Shown here: piece by piece, positions 35,000 through 43,895 of the stretch
How positions within the stretch are numbered: the first letter of the stretch is position 1
How the letters are laid out: each line of letters begins with the position of its first letter
Assembly (NCBI RefSeq): GCF_013085465.1
Contig: NZ_CP049838.1
Span: 9,114,001-9,178,000, forward strand
Source: Streptomyces asoensis
GTDB taxonomy: Bacteria > Actinomycetota > Actinomycetes > Streptomycetales > Streptomycetaceae
Direction of reading: 5' to 3'
Length of the DNA: 64,000 nucleotides
Made by a program: the position numbers and the translations under genes
Notes under the pieces: generated by a model
Databases searched by the model: none
What the model was told of the DNA's origin: nothing
The model's input: the letters and a program-made list of their open reading frames with translations, nothing else

Positions 35000-35479
35000 A
35001 TGGCCGGATCCGCGCGGCGCGAGGCCGGGGCGGGTGAGGTGGACGCCGCGGTGCGCGAGCTCCTGTTGCTCATGCCGAGGATGGTGAGCCGGGTGAAGCG
35101 CATCCCCGTGCCCGAGGCACTGGAAGCGCAGTCGCTGGCGCCTCGTCACCTCTCCCTGCTGTCCTGCCTGTTGCTCGACGGCCCCATGACCGTCAATGAA
35201 CTGGCCGCGCGGCTGGAGGTGGCGCCCACCACGGCCAGCCTGATGGTCGGGGACCTGAGCGCGAAGGGCATCCTCGACCGGCGGGAGGACCCGGCCGACC
35301 GGCGTCGCCGGATCGTGGCCATCGCCCCCGACCAGCACGAAGCGATCGCCGCCTGGCTCGCCCCCGGCGCCACGGCCTGGCGCCGTGTGCTGACCCCGCT
35401 GGCGCCGGCACAGCGACGCCTCTTCGTCGACACCCTGCGCGCCTATGAAGCGGCGGTGGCCGAGGAGCGCGAGCGCTGA
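35000..35479 (+). CDS. MarR family transcriptional regulator
   Basis: This 159-residue MarR protein has the winged HTH MTVNELAARLEVAPTTASLMVGDLSAKGI and the wing DRREDPADRRRRIVAI. I place the start at the ATG at 35000 (after GCGAGGGGTG), which leaves the operator sites upstream and non-coding. It is divergent from the tautomerase gene, its likely target, and perhaps responds to a phenolic or unsaturated keto compound. Confidence 0.85.
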   Translation: MAGSARREAGAGEVDAAVRELLLLMPRMVSRVKRIPVPEALEAQSLAPRHLSLLSCLLLDGPMTVNELAARLEVAPTTASLMVGDLSAKGILDRREDPADRRRRIVAIAPDQHEAIAAWLAPGATAWRRVLTPLAPAQRRLFVDTLRAYEAAVAEERER

Positions 35480-35974
35480 ACCGTGCCGTCCGCAGGGCGG
35501 TGGCCGGCGAGCCGAATGCGGCGCAGCCGACGGAAGAGGCCCGAGGGCAGCCGCGGGAAACCTCGGGGAAGCCTGAGGGGTGAAGTCCGGGTCCGTAAGG
35601 GCAGGAGCGGGGAAGCTCCGGGGCACAAGGGCGGGAGCCGGGCGGGACGCGAGTGATGCGCAGATGTCCTGCCGCGCCGGTGTCACCCGGAATCCGGTGC
35701 CCGGACCGGGTGGGGGAGGCCGGGCCGTCTCCGGTTGTCGTACTGATAAGTGCCGGTTTCACCATGTCTGCGGTTCTTCGCGGCCAGGGCCGACGGTTCC
35801 GGGAGCACCCGGCCGGGCACAACTTCTGCTCGACGTCGGAGAGTTGGCGAGAAACGCACAGGGTGAACCCGTCCGGCATACTTGCGGACGCGGAGCACCC
35901 TGCTCACCAGCACGCAAGCGAAGGCCCAGCGCGTGGGTTCGAGCGCTGACGCACACTTCCGGGGAACAGTCGTC
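35480..35974. other. Gene-free stretch upstream of the kinase gene
   Basis: This 495-bp stretch holds no gene I can support. The first 170 bp are A/G-rich on the plus strand; the last 150 bp, less GC-rich, should contain the kinase promoter. Open frames here (for example 35653-35949) lack a ribosome-binding site and recognisable sequence. Confidence 0.5.
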
Positions 35975-37552
35975 ATGAACAACCTTCAGCCTTCGGATCC
36001 GACGTCCATAGGCGGCTATCCGCTACTCGGCCGGCTGGGTGCGGGCGGTATGGGGCAGGTGTTCCTGTCCCGTACGGGTTCGGGCCGGCTGCTCGCGCTG
36101 AAGACGATCCGAGACGACCTCAGCTCCGAGCCGGGGTTCGAGGAGCGGTTCGCCCGCGAGATACGCAACAGCGACCGCGTCCGTTCCCCGTGGACCGTGA
36201 CCGTCGTGGACTACAGTGCCCCGGGCCAGAGCCCGCAGTGGCTGGCCACCGAGTACGTGCCCGCGCCGTCGCTCGCCGAATGGGTCGCGGCCCATGGTCC
36301 GTTGCCGCAGACCGCGCTGCTCTCACTCGCCGCCGAACTGTGCGGCGCCGTACAGGCCGTGCATCAGGCCGGCCTCGCGCACCGGGACATCAAGCCCGGG
36401 AACATCCTGCTGGCACGCGACCGTCCACGGCTGATCGACTTCGGTGTCGCACGGGCCGCCGACGACAGCCGGCACACCCGCCTCGGTGTCTCTGTGGGCT
36501 CCCCCGGCTTTCTCGCACCGGACCAGGCCGTCGGCGGTGTCGCCGCCGAACCCGCCGACGTGTTCTCGCTGGCCGCCGCGCTGGTGTACGCCGCGACCGG
36601 ACGCGGCCCCTTCTCGCGCGCGGGGGAGCAGATCCCCGCGGCCACCCTGCTGTACCGCGTGGTCCACGAGGAACCCGACCTCGCGGGCGTCCCCCCGGAG
36701 TTGGTGCCGCTGCTCACCGCGTGCCTGGCCAAGGACCCGGCCGCGCGTCCGACGGCGACCCGGCTGAGCGGATGGCTGGAGGAGAGGGGCGGCCGGACCG
36801 GGCGTTGGTCCGAGGAATGCCCCACGGTCCTCGCCGGAGAACTGACCGAGGTCGAGCATTCGGCGCGCACTCTGGTCGACCTCGCACAACACTCCACCGT
36901 GGCCTCCGCCGGTCAGGAGTCGGCCCCGAGGACGACGAGGTCCGACACCGTCCTCGCCGCCCCGGCAGAGCCCGGCCGGCGCCCTCGGCCCGCCTGGCTG
37001 CTGACCGCGGCCGTCGCGGTGGTCGCGGTCGTGGTGGCCGTGGTGGCCGCCGTCCACTTCGGTACGCAGCGTTCCTCGGCGGACTCCTCCTCGTCCGCGC
37101 AGGGACGGCCGTCCGGCTCGGCCGCCTCGGCGACCGCGGGGGAGACGCCGTCCGCCTCGGCTCAGGAGACCCGGCAGTCCCAAGAGCCCCAGGAAAGCCG
37201 GCAGCCCGAGGAGGCGGACGCGGCGCTCAAGGTCGTCCAGGCCACGTTCGACCTGGCCACCGGAGAGTCCGTGGGGACCGGGGCCAGGAGTCTGATCATG
37301 CAGCAGGACGGCAACCTTGTGATCTACGACCAGGACCACAAGGCGCGCTGGGCCGCGATGACCAGCGGCGAGGGCAACACCGCCCGCTTCCAGGCGGACG
37401 GCAACCTGGTCGTCTACAACAGTGGCGGACAGCCCGTGTGGGCCTCACGGACCAATGGGCACCCGGGAGCGGTCCTGGTGTTCCAGGCCGACGGAAACGT
37501 GGTGATCAAGTCCGGCGACACCGTGCTCTGGGCGGCGGGAACGCAGAGCTGA
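35975..37552 (+). CDS. Receptor-like Ser/Thr protein kinase with extracellular B-lectin domain
   Basis: This 525-residue membrane kinase has a cytosolic catalytic domain at residues 14-270, with LGAGGMG, Lys43, HRDIKPGN (Asp138) and DFG (Asp155), so it should be active. After a linker, one TM helix (about 341-361) leads outside to a Ser/Gln/Glu-rich stalk and a C-terminal bulb-lectin domain (about 420-525). This has three mannose-binding-type motifs: QQDGNLVIY, QADGNLVVY and QADGNVVIK (the last with Lys for Tyr). Sugar binding could signal inward. The start is the ATG at 35975 after CCGGGGAAC. An insertion sequence lies 24 bp after its stop. Confidence 0.88.
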   Translation: MNNLQPSDPTSIGGYPLLGRLGAGGMGQVFLSRTGSGRLLALKTIRDDLSSEPGFEERFAREIRNSDRVRSPWTVTVVDYSAPGQSPQWLATEYVPAPSLAEWVAAHGPLPQTALLSLAAELCGAVQAVHQAGLAHRDIKPGNILLARDRPRLIDFGVARAADDSRHTRLGVSVGSPGFLAPDQAVGGVAAEPADVFSLAAALVYAATGRGPFSRAGEQIPAATLLYRVVHEEPDLAGVPPELVPLLTACLAKDPAARPTATRLSGWLEERGGRTGRWSEECPTVLAGELTEVEHSARTLVDLAQHSTVASAGQESAPRTTRSDTVLAAPAEPGRRPRPAWLLTAAVAVVAVVVAVVAAVHFGTQRSSADSSSSAQGRPSGSAASATAGETPSASAQETRQSQEPQESRQPEEADAALKVVQATFDLATGESVGTGARSLIMQQDGNLVIYDQDHKARWAAMTSGEGNTARFQADGNLVVYNSGGQPVWASRTNGHPGAVLVFQADGNVVIKSGDTVLWAAGTQS

Positions 37553-37576
37553 GCCGGCCGTTCCGCACCCCCTCTA

Positions 37577-38463
37577 GGGCGTGTCCGCAAAGTCGCTTGC
37601 TCGTTGGTCGGTTCATGGTGCGTCGTCATGAGCTGAGCGATGAGTCGTGGGCGGTGATCGAACCGTTGCTGGCCCCTCCCCGGATGGGCCGGCCGGTGCG
37701 GGACCGCCGCCAAGTGGTGAACGGGATCTGGTGGAAGCTGTCCACCGGCGCGGCCTGGCGGGATCTGCCCGAGCGCTATGGGCCGTGGAAGACCGTCTAC
37801 GAACGCTTTCGCCGCTGGTCGGTGGACGGCACCTGGGACCGCCTGCTCGCCCACGTCCAACAGCACTCCGACGCCGTGGGAGCCGTCGACTGGTCGATCG
37901 TATGCATCGACTCCACGACCGTGCGGGCCCACCAGCATGCCGCCGGGGCCCGAAAAGGGGGCCCTGGCCGGGCGAGGCGATCGGCCGGTCCCGCGGCGGA
38001 CTGACCACGAAGATCCACCTCGCCTGCGACGGCCGGGGACGCCCCCTGGCCTTCACCCTCACCGCTGGCAACGTCAACGACTGCACCCAGTTCGAGCAGG
38101 TCATGGCCCGCATCCGCATCGAGCGGTGCGGGCCGGGCCGTCCTCGCACCCGGCCGGAACTGGTGGCCGCCGACAAGGGCTACTCGTCCACGAAGATCCG
38201 CACCTATCTCCGCCGACGAGGCATCAAGGCCGCCATCCCCGAGCGGATCGACCAGATCAACGGCCGTATCCGGCGAGGCGAGAGCCGGTGCCGGCTCAAC
38301 CGCGCGGCCTACCGCCGGCGCAACGTCGTCGAACGCTGCTTCAACAGGCTCAAGCACAACAAAGCCCTGGCCACCCGCTACGACAAACGCGCCCGCCACT
38401 ACCAGGCCCTGGTCACCCTCGCCTGCCTACGACTCTGGCTCCCCTGACTTTGCGGACACGCCC
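37577..38463 (+). mobile_element. IS5-family insertion sequence (about 887 bp)
   Basis: The ends are perfect 18-bp inverted repeats (GGGCGTGTCCGCAAAGTC at 37577-37594 and its complement at 38446-38463), flanked on both sides by TA within a CTAG, the target duplication. The element carries one transposase in two overlapping frames. It lies between the lectin-kinase gene and marR, with its right end exactly against the marR stop codon. Confidence 0.9.
37615..38447 (+). CDS. IS5-family transposase, two frames joined by -1 frameshift
   Basis: Frame one (37615-38004) encodes the N-terminal part (HELSDESWAVIEPLLAP, then WRDLPERYGPWKTVYERF) and the first catalytic Asp (CIDSTTVRAHQH). The rest (to 38447) is in the -1 frame, with LTTKIHLACDGRGRPLAF, the second Asp in AADKGYSS and the Glu in ERCFNRLKHNK. 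The switch can occur at GAAAAGGGGG (37952-37961), a run suited to -1 slippage, as in many IS5 relatives. Nothing else looks damaged, so the element may be active. Confidence 0.87.
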
Positions 38464-38900
38464 TAGGGGCCGCTTTCGCCTTCGGGGCGCCCCTCGATCT
38501 TCCGCAGCAGTTCCAGCAGCGCCTCTCGCTCCGCCTCCGCCAGACCCTCGAAGCACTCCGTGAGCACCGAGTTCGCCACCTCATGGCCCGCCTTCAGCAC
38601 CCGCTCCCCATCGGGAGTGAGGTGATGCTCGAAACGCCGACCGTGCCCGGGGCGCCGGTCCACCAGCCCCTGGGCCACCAGGCGTCCGGCGAGCGTGCCG
38701 AACGCCTGCTCGCTCTGGAACGTCGCCGCCGCCAACTCCCGTGCGCTGACGCCCGGCGTGCGGCTGATCGCCCGTAGCGCGTCCCACTGCGCGAGCGTGC
38801 TGCCGACGGACGCGAGGCGGCTGTCGAGCGCTCGGTGCTGGCGGTACTGGACGGCCTTCACGGCCCTTCCGAGGATCTGCGGTTCAACGGCCATGCTCAT
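38463..38900 (-). CDS. MarR family transcriptional regulator
   Basis: This 145-residue MarR protein has the HTH VSARELAAATFQSEQAFGTLAGRLVAQGL and the wing RRPGHGRRFEHHLT. Its TAG stop is the CTAG that borders the insertion sequence, so the element inserted precisely at the gene's end and the duplicated target preserved the stop codon. It is divergent from the hydrolase gene across a TAACTAA palindrome, which fits mutual regulation. Confidence 0.85.
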   Translation of the reverse strand: MSMAVEPQILGRAVKAVQYRQHRALDSRLASVGSTLAQWDALRAISRTPGVSARELAAATFQSEQAFGTLAGRLVAQGLVDRRPGHGRRFEHHLTPDGERVLKAGHEVANSVLTECFEGLAEAEREALLELLRKIEGRPEGESGP

Positions 38901-38927
38901 CAGGCTAGCACTCTGACTAAACTTGCT

Positions 38928-38947
38928 TAACTAAACATCCTTAGTTA
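38928..38947. promoter_or_regulatory. MarR operator-like palindrome
   Basis: TAACTAA (38928-38934), 6-nt spacer, TTAGTTA (38941-38947) is a perfect inverted repeat in a strikingly AT-rich patch between divergent marR and hydrolase genes. A partial third half-site, GACTAA, lies at 38915. Confidence 0.7.
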
Positions 38948-38958
38948 CGGTTCTGGTC

Positions 38959-39720
38959 ATGACTTCGGAACTGACGCTCACTGAATCCGGCCCCACCGCC
39001 GGCCGCCCCGTCCTCGTCCTGCACGGCGGTGGAGGTCCCGCCACCGTCGCCCCGATCGCCGAGCACTTCGCCGCGACCGCCCACACCCTGCTGCCCACCC
39101 ACCCGGGCTGGAACGGCACCCCCCGGCCCGACGACTTCACCCGCGTGGCCGACCTTGCCGCCGCCTACCTCCGCCTCCTCCACGACCGCCACCTGTCCGA
39201 CGTCCTGGTCATCGGCTCCTCGCTCGGAGGATGGATCGCCGCCGAGCTGGCCACGGCCGACACGCAGGGCCTGATCAGCGGGATCGTTCTGATGAACTCG
39301 GTCGGCATCGAGGTCGACGGCGACCCCGTCCGAGACTTCTTCACCCTCGACGCGCGAGGCGTCGCCGAGTACGCGTACCACGACTCCGAGCGCTTCTACG
39401 TCGACCCGGCGACCGTCCCGGCCGAGCGACTCGCCGTCTTCCAGGCCAACATGGCAGCCCTGCGCGTCTTCTCCGGCGGCCCCGCCATGAGCGACCCCAC
39501 CCTCCGCCCCCGCCTCGCGGCCGTCACCACCCCCACCCTCGTCCTGTGGGGCGAGAGCGACCGCATCGCGACCCCGGCATACGGCAAGGAGTACGCCGCG
39601 TCGTTCGGGAACGCCCGCTTCGAAGTCGTGGCGGAAGCCGGCCACCTGCCCCATCTCGAACAGCCCGCGCGCACCTTCTCCCTGCTCGATGAGTTCGCCG
39701 CGGAGACCGGTCGCCGCTGA
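38959..39720 (+). CDS. Alpha/beta hydrolase
   Basis: This is a 253-residue alpha/beta-hydrolase. The oxyanion motif is LHGGGGPAT, the nucleophile elbow GSSLGGW, the acid Asp is in LWGESDRIATP and the His in EAGHLPHLEQP. It has no signal peptide, so it acts in the cytosol on an unknown ester or lactone. The divergent marR and shared operator suggest it is induced by a MarR ligand. The ATG at 38959 is only 12 bp after the palindrome, so a nearly leaderless transcript is possible. Confidence 0.87.
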   Translation: MTSELTLTESGPTAGRPVLVLHGGGGPATVAPIAEHFAATAHTLLPTHPGWNGTPRPDDFTRVADLAAAYLRLLHDRHLSDVLVIGSSLGGWIAAELATADTQGLISGIVLMNSVGIEVDGDPVRDFFTLDARGVAEYAYHDSERFYVDPATVPAERLAVFQANMAALRVFSGGPAMSDPTLRPRLAAVTTPTLVLWGESDRIATPAYGKEYAASFGNARFEVVAEAGHLPHLEQPARTFSLLDEFAAETGRR

Positions 39721-39874
39721 GGAATGTCCGGCGCGTCACGAGCGAAGCCGGAGCCGGGCCGCCGCACCGGAGGAGGACCCGGCCGGCCGAGGCGGTCGCC
39801 TCGGCGTCCCTGGTGGGGGAGCCGGGACAGCGACCGTCCGGCGCGCAGCACGCTTCCGATGCGTCCTGTCCGCG

Positions 39875-40010
39875 TCACCCGGTCCGGCGTTCGCCCGCCT
39901 CCGGGTGCTCCAGGCGGGAGGCGAGGCCGGCGGCCCGGACCCGGCGCCGCACGCCCAGGCTCGGCCAACAGGCGGGGGACGTGGTTCTTGACCGTCTTCT
40001 CGCTTCCGCT
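39875..40010 (-). pseudogene. NarL-type response regulator, frameshifted C-terminal remnant
   Basis: The minus strand reads SEKTVKNHVPRLLAE in one frame and LGVRRRVRAAGLASRLEH in the next, together the recognition helix and C-terminus of a NarL/LuxR HTH. One extra C (in GAGCCTGGGCG, near 39958) shifts the frame. Nothing upstream resembles a receiver domain; the SulP gene ends at 40039. It is a short decayed tail. The rest of the 39721-40038 gap shows nothing recognisable. Confidence 0.6.
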
Positions 40011-40038
40011 TGTCTCCGGACCCGGAGGGCGTGGCCGC

Positions 40039-41751
40039 CTACTGACGGCCGAGCCACGCGCGGTACGCGGCCACGGCAGTCGGGAGCGTGGGGAATAGCC
40101 GGTCCTTGCCGACCGTGTCCGCGAGGCCGTACGCCTCCAGGTCGTCCAGCAGGTCCTGCTTCACCCGCGCGAGGGCGAACAGGATGCCGCGGTGGGTCAG
40201 TTCGCGGCGCAGTTCGTCGACCGCGTCGAGGGCGGTGATGTCGACCTCGACATTGGCCTCGGCGTTGAGGACGAACCAGCGGACGGGGTCGGTCTGTTCG
40301 TCGACGGCGGCCAGGGCCCGGCGCCGGAAATTCTCCGCGTTGGCGAAGAACAAGGGCGAGTCATAGCGGTAGACCAGCAGCCCGGGGATCGTCCGGGCCT
40401 GCGGGTAGTCGTCGACGTCGTGCATGCCGGCCACACCGGGAACCAGGCCCTCGACGGCGTCGTGCGGACGCGCGACCCGCGTCAGCAGCTCGGCCACCGA
40501 CAGGCCGACGGCCACGATCACCCCGTACAGGATGTCCAGGGCGAGTACGCCGGCGAGACAGCCGAGCGCCAGGAGCAGCTCCCTGCGGCGGAAGGAGGCG
40601 AGCCGCCGGAAGCCGGCGAGGTCGATCATGCGGACCGCCGCGTAGACGACGAGCGCGCCGAGCACCGCGGACGGAGTCCGCGCCAGCAGCGGGCTAAGGA
40701 AGAGCAGCACGGCTAGCACCACCGCCCCGGCCACCAGCGAGTACGCCTGGCTGCGGGCGCCCGCCGAGGAGGCGAGGGCGGTGCGGCTGGCGCTGCTGCT
40801 CACCGGGAATCCGTGCAGCGCCCCGGCGCCCAGATTGGCCGCGCCCAGGGCGAGGAACTCCTGGTCGGCGTCGAGCCCGGGGCCTTCGTCGTCGTGGTCG
40901 GCGAACGCCCGCGCGGTGAGGATGAAGTCGGTGTAGGCGACCAGCAGCACACCGAGCGCGGGCAGCACGAGGTGCGGCAGCTCGCTCAGGTCCGGGACGG
41001 CAAGGCTCGGCAGACCGGCCGGGACCTCGCCGATCACCTTGAGCCCGTACCGCCCGTCGAGGTCGAAGACCACGACGGCGGCGGTGCCGAGGACGAAGGC
41101 GACCAGCGGGCCGGGCACGGCGGCGGCGTAACGGGCCGTCACGAAGAGGAACACGAGGACGACGACGGAGAAGACGACGGTCGCCGGGTCCGCGTCTGGC
41201 AGGTGGACGAGGAAGGACCACACCTGGGGGAAGAACTCCGCGCCCGTCGTCCGTACCCCGGTGAGCTTCGGCAGCTGGTCCACCATCATGATGAGCGCCA
41301 CGCCCGCGAGATAGCCGATCAGGACGGGACGGGACAGCAGGTCCGCGAGGAAGCCCAGCCGCACCGCCCGGGCGACCAGGCAGAGAAGCCCGACCGTCAC
41401 GGCGAGAGCCGCCGCGAGCGACGCGTAGCGCCCGGCGTCCCCGGCGGCGAGCGGTGCGACCACGGCGGCCGTCATGAGGGCGGTCGTGGACTCGGGGCCG
41501 ACCGACAGCAGCCGTGAGGAACCGAACACCGCGTACAGCGCGAGGGCCGGGAGGATCGCCCACAGACCGGTGACCGGCGGCAGCCCGGCCACGCCCGCGT
41601 AGGCCATGACCTGCGGCACCAGGTAGGCGGCCACGGTCACCCCGGCGAGCAGATCACCCGTGAGCCACGCGCGCCGGTAGCCGAGGAGCGCGACGAGACC
41701 GGGCACCAGCCGGCGCCACTGCGGGACGTGTCTGCCCGAGGCCTTGGACAT
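40039..41751 (-). CDS. SulP family anion transporter with STAS domain
   Basis: This 570-residue SulP permease probably carries sulfate, bicarbonate or another anion. About 10-12 TM helices include the family motif LTGDLLAGVTVAAYLVPQVMAYA and GPESTTALMTAAVV. The C-terminal STAS domain starts near ARTIPGLLVYRYDSPLFFANAENFR and extends to the end. The ATG at 41751 has a GGAAGG site; an upstream in-frame GTG-type start at 41778 is less likely. It is a single gene, flanked by two decayed genes. Confidence 0.87.
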   Translation of the reverse strand: MSKASGRHVPQWRRLVPGLVALLGYRRAWLTGDLLAGVTVAAYLVPQVMAYAGVAGLPPVTGLWAILPALALYAVFGSSRLLSVGPESTTALMTAAVVAPLAAGDAGRYASLAAALAVTVGLLCLVARAVRLGFLADLLSRPVLIGYLAGVALIMMVDQLPKLTGVRTTGAEFFPQVWSFLVHLPDADPATVVFSVVVLVFLFVTARYAAAVPGPLVAFVLGTAAVVVFDLDGRYGLKVIGEVPAGLPSLAVPDLSELPHLVLPALGVLLVAYTDFILTARAFADHDDEGPGLDADQEFLALGAANLGAGALHGFPVSSSASRTALASSAGARSQAYSLVAGAVVLAVLLFLSPLLARTPSAVLGALVVYAAVRMIDLAGFRRLASFRRRELLLALGCLAGVLALDILYGVIVAVGLSVAELLTRVARPHDAVEGLVPGVAGMHDVDDYPQARTIPGLLVYRYDSPLFFANAENFRRRALAAVDEQTDPVRWFVLNAEANVEVDITALDAVDELRRELTHRGILFALARVKQDLLDDLEAYGLADTVGKDRLFPTLPTAVAAYRAWLGRQ

Positions 41752-41867
41752 GTGCCGCCTTCCGTCGTCTGCCCTCATGATCTACCGGCCATGAGAGCTA
41801 CGGCGAGAGCAAGGGGTGTCGGGCACCGAACCGATCTGACCGGACCGCCTCCGCGTCCGAGTCGGCC

Positions 41868-41960
41868 GTGTCGGCAGACACCGGCACGCACACCGTGCGG
41901 GCCTTACGCCTTCGCGTTCCCGCGCCTGCTCACGGGGTTCGTCTTCCTGTGGGCGTTCCT
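41868..41960 (+). pseudogene. Possible DoxX-type membrane protein remnant
   Basis: In the 346-bp gap 41752-42097, a GTG-started peptide MSADTGTHTVRALRLRVP runs out into nonsense, while the next frame continues RLLTGFVFLWAFLA, a pattern typical of the first helix of actinobacterial DoxX proteins. The two pieces fit a frameshifted N-terminal fragment. The rest of the gap has no recognisable gene. Confidence 0.35.
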
Positions 41961-42097
41961 CGCACGAGGGCGTCGGCCTGGTGGAGGCACTCGGCGAAGG
42001 CGCCACCCACCTCGCCCTCGGGCAGCTGGTCGCCGTGCCGCTCCGCCTGCCCCGTCGCGGTCGTACCCGAGCGGGTGTGAGAGCGATGGCCGGCTGC

Positions 42098-42901
42098 TCA
42101 CAGGCTCGCCGCGTGGTCGGGGACGTAGGTCTGGAGATCCCGCGGCGGACGCTGGTAGCCGGTCGACGGCGGCCGCTCCGGGAGCTCCAGCACGGGCGGC
42201 GGCACCTCGCGGTACGGCACGGACGACAGCAGGTGGGCGATCATGTTCAGCCGTGCCCGGCGCTTGTCGTCGCTCTCGACCACGTACCAGGGCGCCTCGG
42301 AGATGTCGGTGTGCACCAGCATCTCGTCCTTGGCGCGGGAGTAGGCCTCCCAGTGGGTGATCGACTCCAGATCCATCGGTGAGAGCTTCCAGCGCCGCAG
42401 TGGATCCTCCAGGCGGCGCCGGAAACGCTCCTGCTGCTCGGTGTCGCTCACCGAGAACCAGTACTTGCGCAGCTGGACCCCGGCTTCGACCAGCATGCGC
42501 TCGAAGATCGGGCACTGGCGGAGGAAGAGCTGGTGCTCCTCCTTCGTGCAGAAACCCATCACGTGCTCGACCCCGGCCCGGTTGTACCAGGACCGGTCGA
42601 AGAGCACGATCTCCCCGGCCGCCGGCAGATGTTCCACGTACCGCTGGAAGTACCACTGGCTGCGCTCGCGCTCGGTCGGCTTCGGGAGCGCCGCGATCCG
42701 GGCCACGCGTGGGTTGAGGTGTTCGGCGACCCGCTTGATCGTCCCGCCCTTGCCCGCCGCGTCCCGACCCTCGAAGACCACCACCAGGCGAGTGCCGGAC
42801 GCCCGTACCCACTCCTGAAGCTTCACCAACTCGGTCTGTTGGCGCAGCAGTTCCTTCTCGTAGGTCTTGCGCGGCAGCCTCGCCGCCTTCTTGTCGGCCA
42901 T
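42098..42901 (-). CDS. ppk2: Polyphosphate kinase 2 (PPK2)
   Basis: This 267-residue class-I-type PPK2 uses polyphosphate to phosphorylate nucleoside diphosphates, or the reverse. Walker A is [15 protein letters not shown], the following family block is [17 protein letters not shown], and the lid and Walker B regions are [19 protein letters not shown] and [15 protein letters not shown]. The ATG at 42901 has a GGAGGCGGC site; the frame is open to 43153 only as a shadow. It is divergent from a phosphoketolase remnant. Confidence 0.92.
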   Translation of the reverse strand: MADKKAARLPRKTYEKELLRQQTELVKLQEWVRASGTRLVVVFEGRDAAGKGGTIKRVAEHLNPRVARIAALPKPTERERSQWYFQRYVEHLPAAGEIVLFDRSWYNRAGVEHVMGFCTKEEHQLFLRQCPIFERMLVEAGVQLRKYWFSVSDTEQQERFRRRLEDPLRRWKLSPMDLESITHWEAYSRAKDEMLVHTDISEAPWYVVESDDKRRARLNMIAHLLSSVPYREVPPPVLELPERPPSTGYQRPPRDLQTYVPDHAASL

Positions 42902-42937
42902 GCCGCCTCCACCGCCCGATGACTTCCGGAGTCCCTC

Positions 42938-43400
42938 ATGCCCGAGGTCGAACACCAGGACGCCACCGTACTTTCCGAGGACGAGCTGCGCACTCTGGAC
43001 GCGCACCGGCGGGCCGCCGATCACCTGGCCGCCGGACAGATCCATCTGATGTCCGACCCGCTGCCGACCGAGCCCTTGAGGCCCGCACACATCGAGCCCC
43101 GACCGCTCGGCCACCGGGGCACCTCGCCCGGCCTCAACCTCGTGTACACGCACCTCGACCGCGTGATCAAGACGCGCGGACTCGACGCCCTGTGCACCAC
43201 ATCGTCGACTCCGTGGTCAACCAGCACATCAAGTGGCTCAAGACGTCACGCGAGTTGCCGTGGCGCGCGCACATCGCCTCCCTCAACCACCTGCTCACCT
43301 CGCACGTCCGGCGCCAGGACCACAACGGCTTCTCCCACCAGGACCCGGAGTTCGTCGACCGCGTCCTCAACGAGAGCCCGGAGCCCGACGGCGTCCTCGG
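42938..43400 (+). pseudogene. Phosphoketolase, internally deleted and truncated
   Basis: The first 86 codons ([55 protein letters not shown]) match the N-terminus of xylulose-5-P/fructose-6-P phosphoketolase. At about 43193 the sequence jumps, in another frame, to [32 protein letters not shown] and [16 protein letters not shown], a segment some 400 residues further on in intact enzymes, and it ends near 43400. Several conserved Trp/Tyr positions have become Arg/His. The gene is clearly dead; start and neighbour (divergent ppk2) are preserved. Confidence 0.85.
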
Positions 43401-43402
43401 CG

Positions 43403-43888
43403 TCAGCGGCTCGCGGAGTCCAGTGCCGACTGGAGCGACTCGCGGTAGCCGTCGCTGGTGTACGTGGCACCGGAGACGGTGTCGATGTCGGCACTCTGGG
43501 CCGTGAGCGCCTCTCTGGTCAGCTGCGGGATGGCATACGCGTTGATCTGCTGGTCCCTCGGGTTCTCCTGGGGGTAGGTGACCGCGGTGACGTCGGTGAG
43601 CTTTCCGTCCTTCAGCGTGACGCGGACCTGGACGGGGCCCCAGCGGGTCTGGACGGAGTCCCCGGTGAGGGTCCGGGTTCCCGTGGCCGCCGAACCGCTC
43701 GACCCGCCAGACCCGGTCGCTCCGCTCGACGCACTGGAACTGCCGGAAGGCGCGGGGGAGGACGCCAACCCTGCGACGGCCGGCGTCGTGTGCGGCTTCA
43801 GCGACAGCAGCAGCACCATCCCGGAGACGGTCGCGGCGCTGGCCAGCACGATGCGGCGCAGCGGACGGTTCTTCTTCAACGTGTGCAA
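43403..43888 (-). CDS. FMN-binding domain protein, secreted or anchored
   Basis: This 161-residue protein has an N-terminal hydrophobic segment ([18 protein letters not shown]), a Ser/Gly-rich linker and an FMN_bind domain. The domain ends [18 protein letters not shown]; Thr in the SGAT motif is the flavin attachment site in this family. It acts outside the membrane, probably taking electrons from the ferric-reductase-like protein encoded 7 bp upstream, in the same operon. Confidence 0.85.
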   Translation of the reverse strand: MHTLKKNRPLRRIVLASAATVSGMVLLLSLKPHTTPAVAGLASSPAPSGSSSASSGATGSGGSSGSAATGTRTLTGDSVQTRWGPVQVRVTLKDGKLTDVTAVTYPQENPRDQQINAYAIPQLTREALTAQSADIDTVSGATYTSDGYRESLQSALDSASR

Positions 43889-43895
43889 GGCGGCC

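Noticed and set aside
35653..35949. 98-codon plus-strand ORF before the kinase gene
   Set aside because: No ribosome-binding site or recognisable sequence, and it overlaps the expected promoter region.
39689..40238. Overlapping Arg/Gly-rich ORFs on the plus strand
   Set aside because: They are frame shadows over the NarL remnant and the SulP 3' end, with no family similarity.
43207..43506. Phosphoketolase ORFs read as two small intact proteins
   Set aside because: Neither piece holds a complete domain; they are parts of one broken gene.
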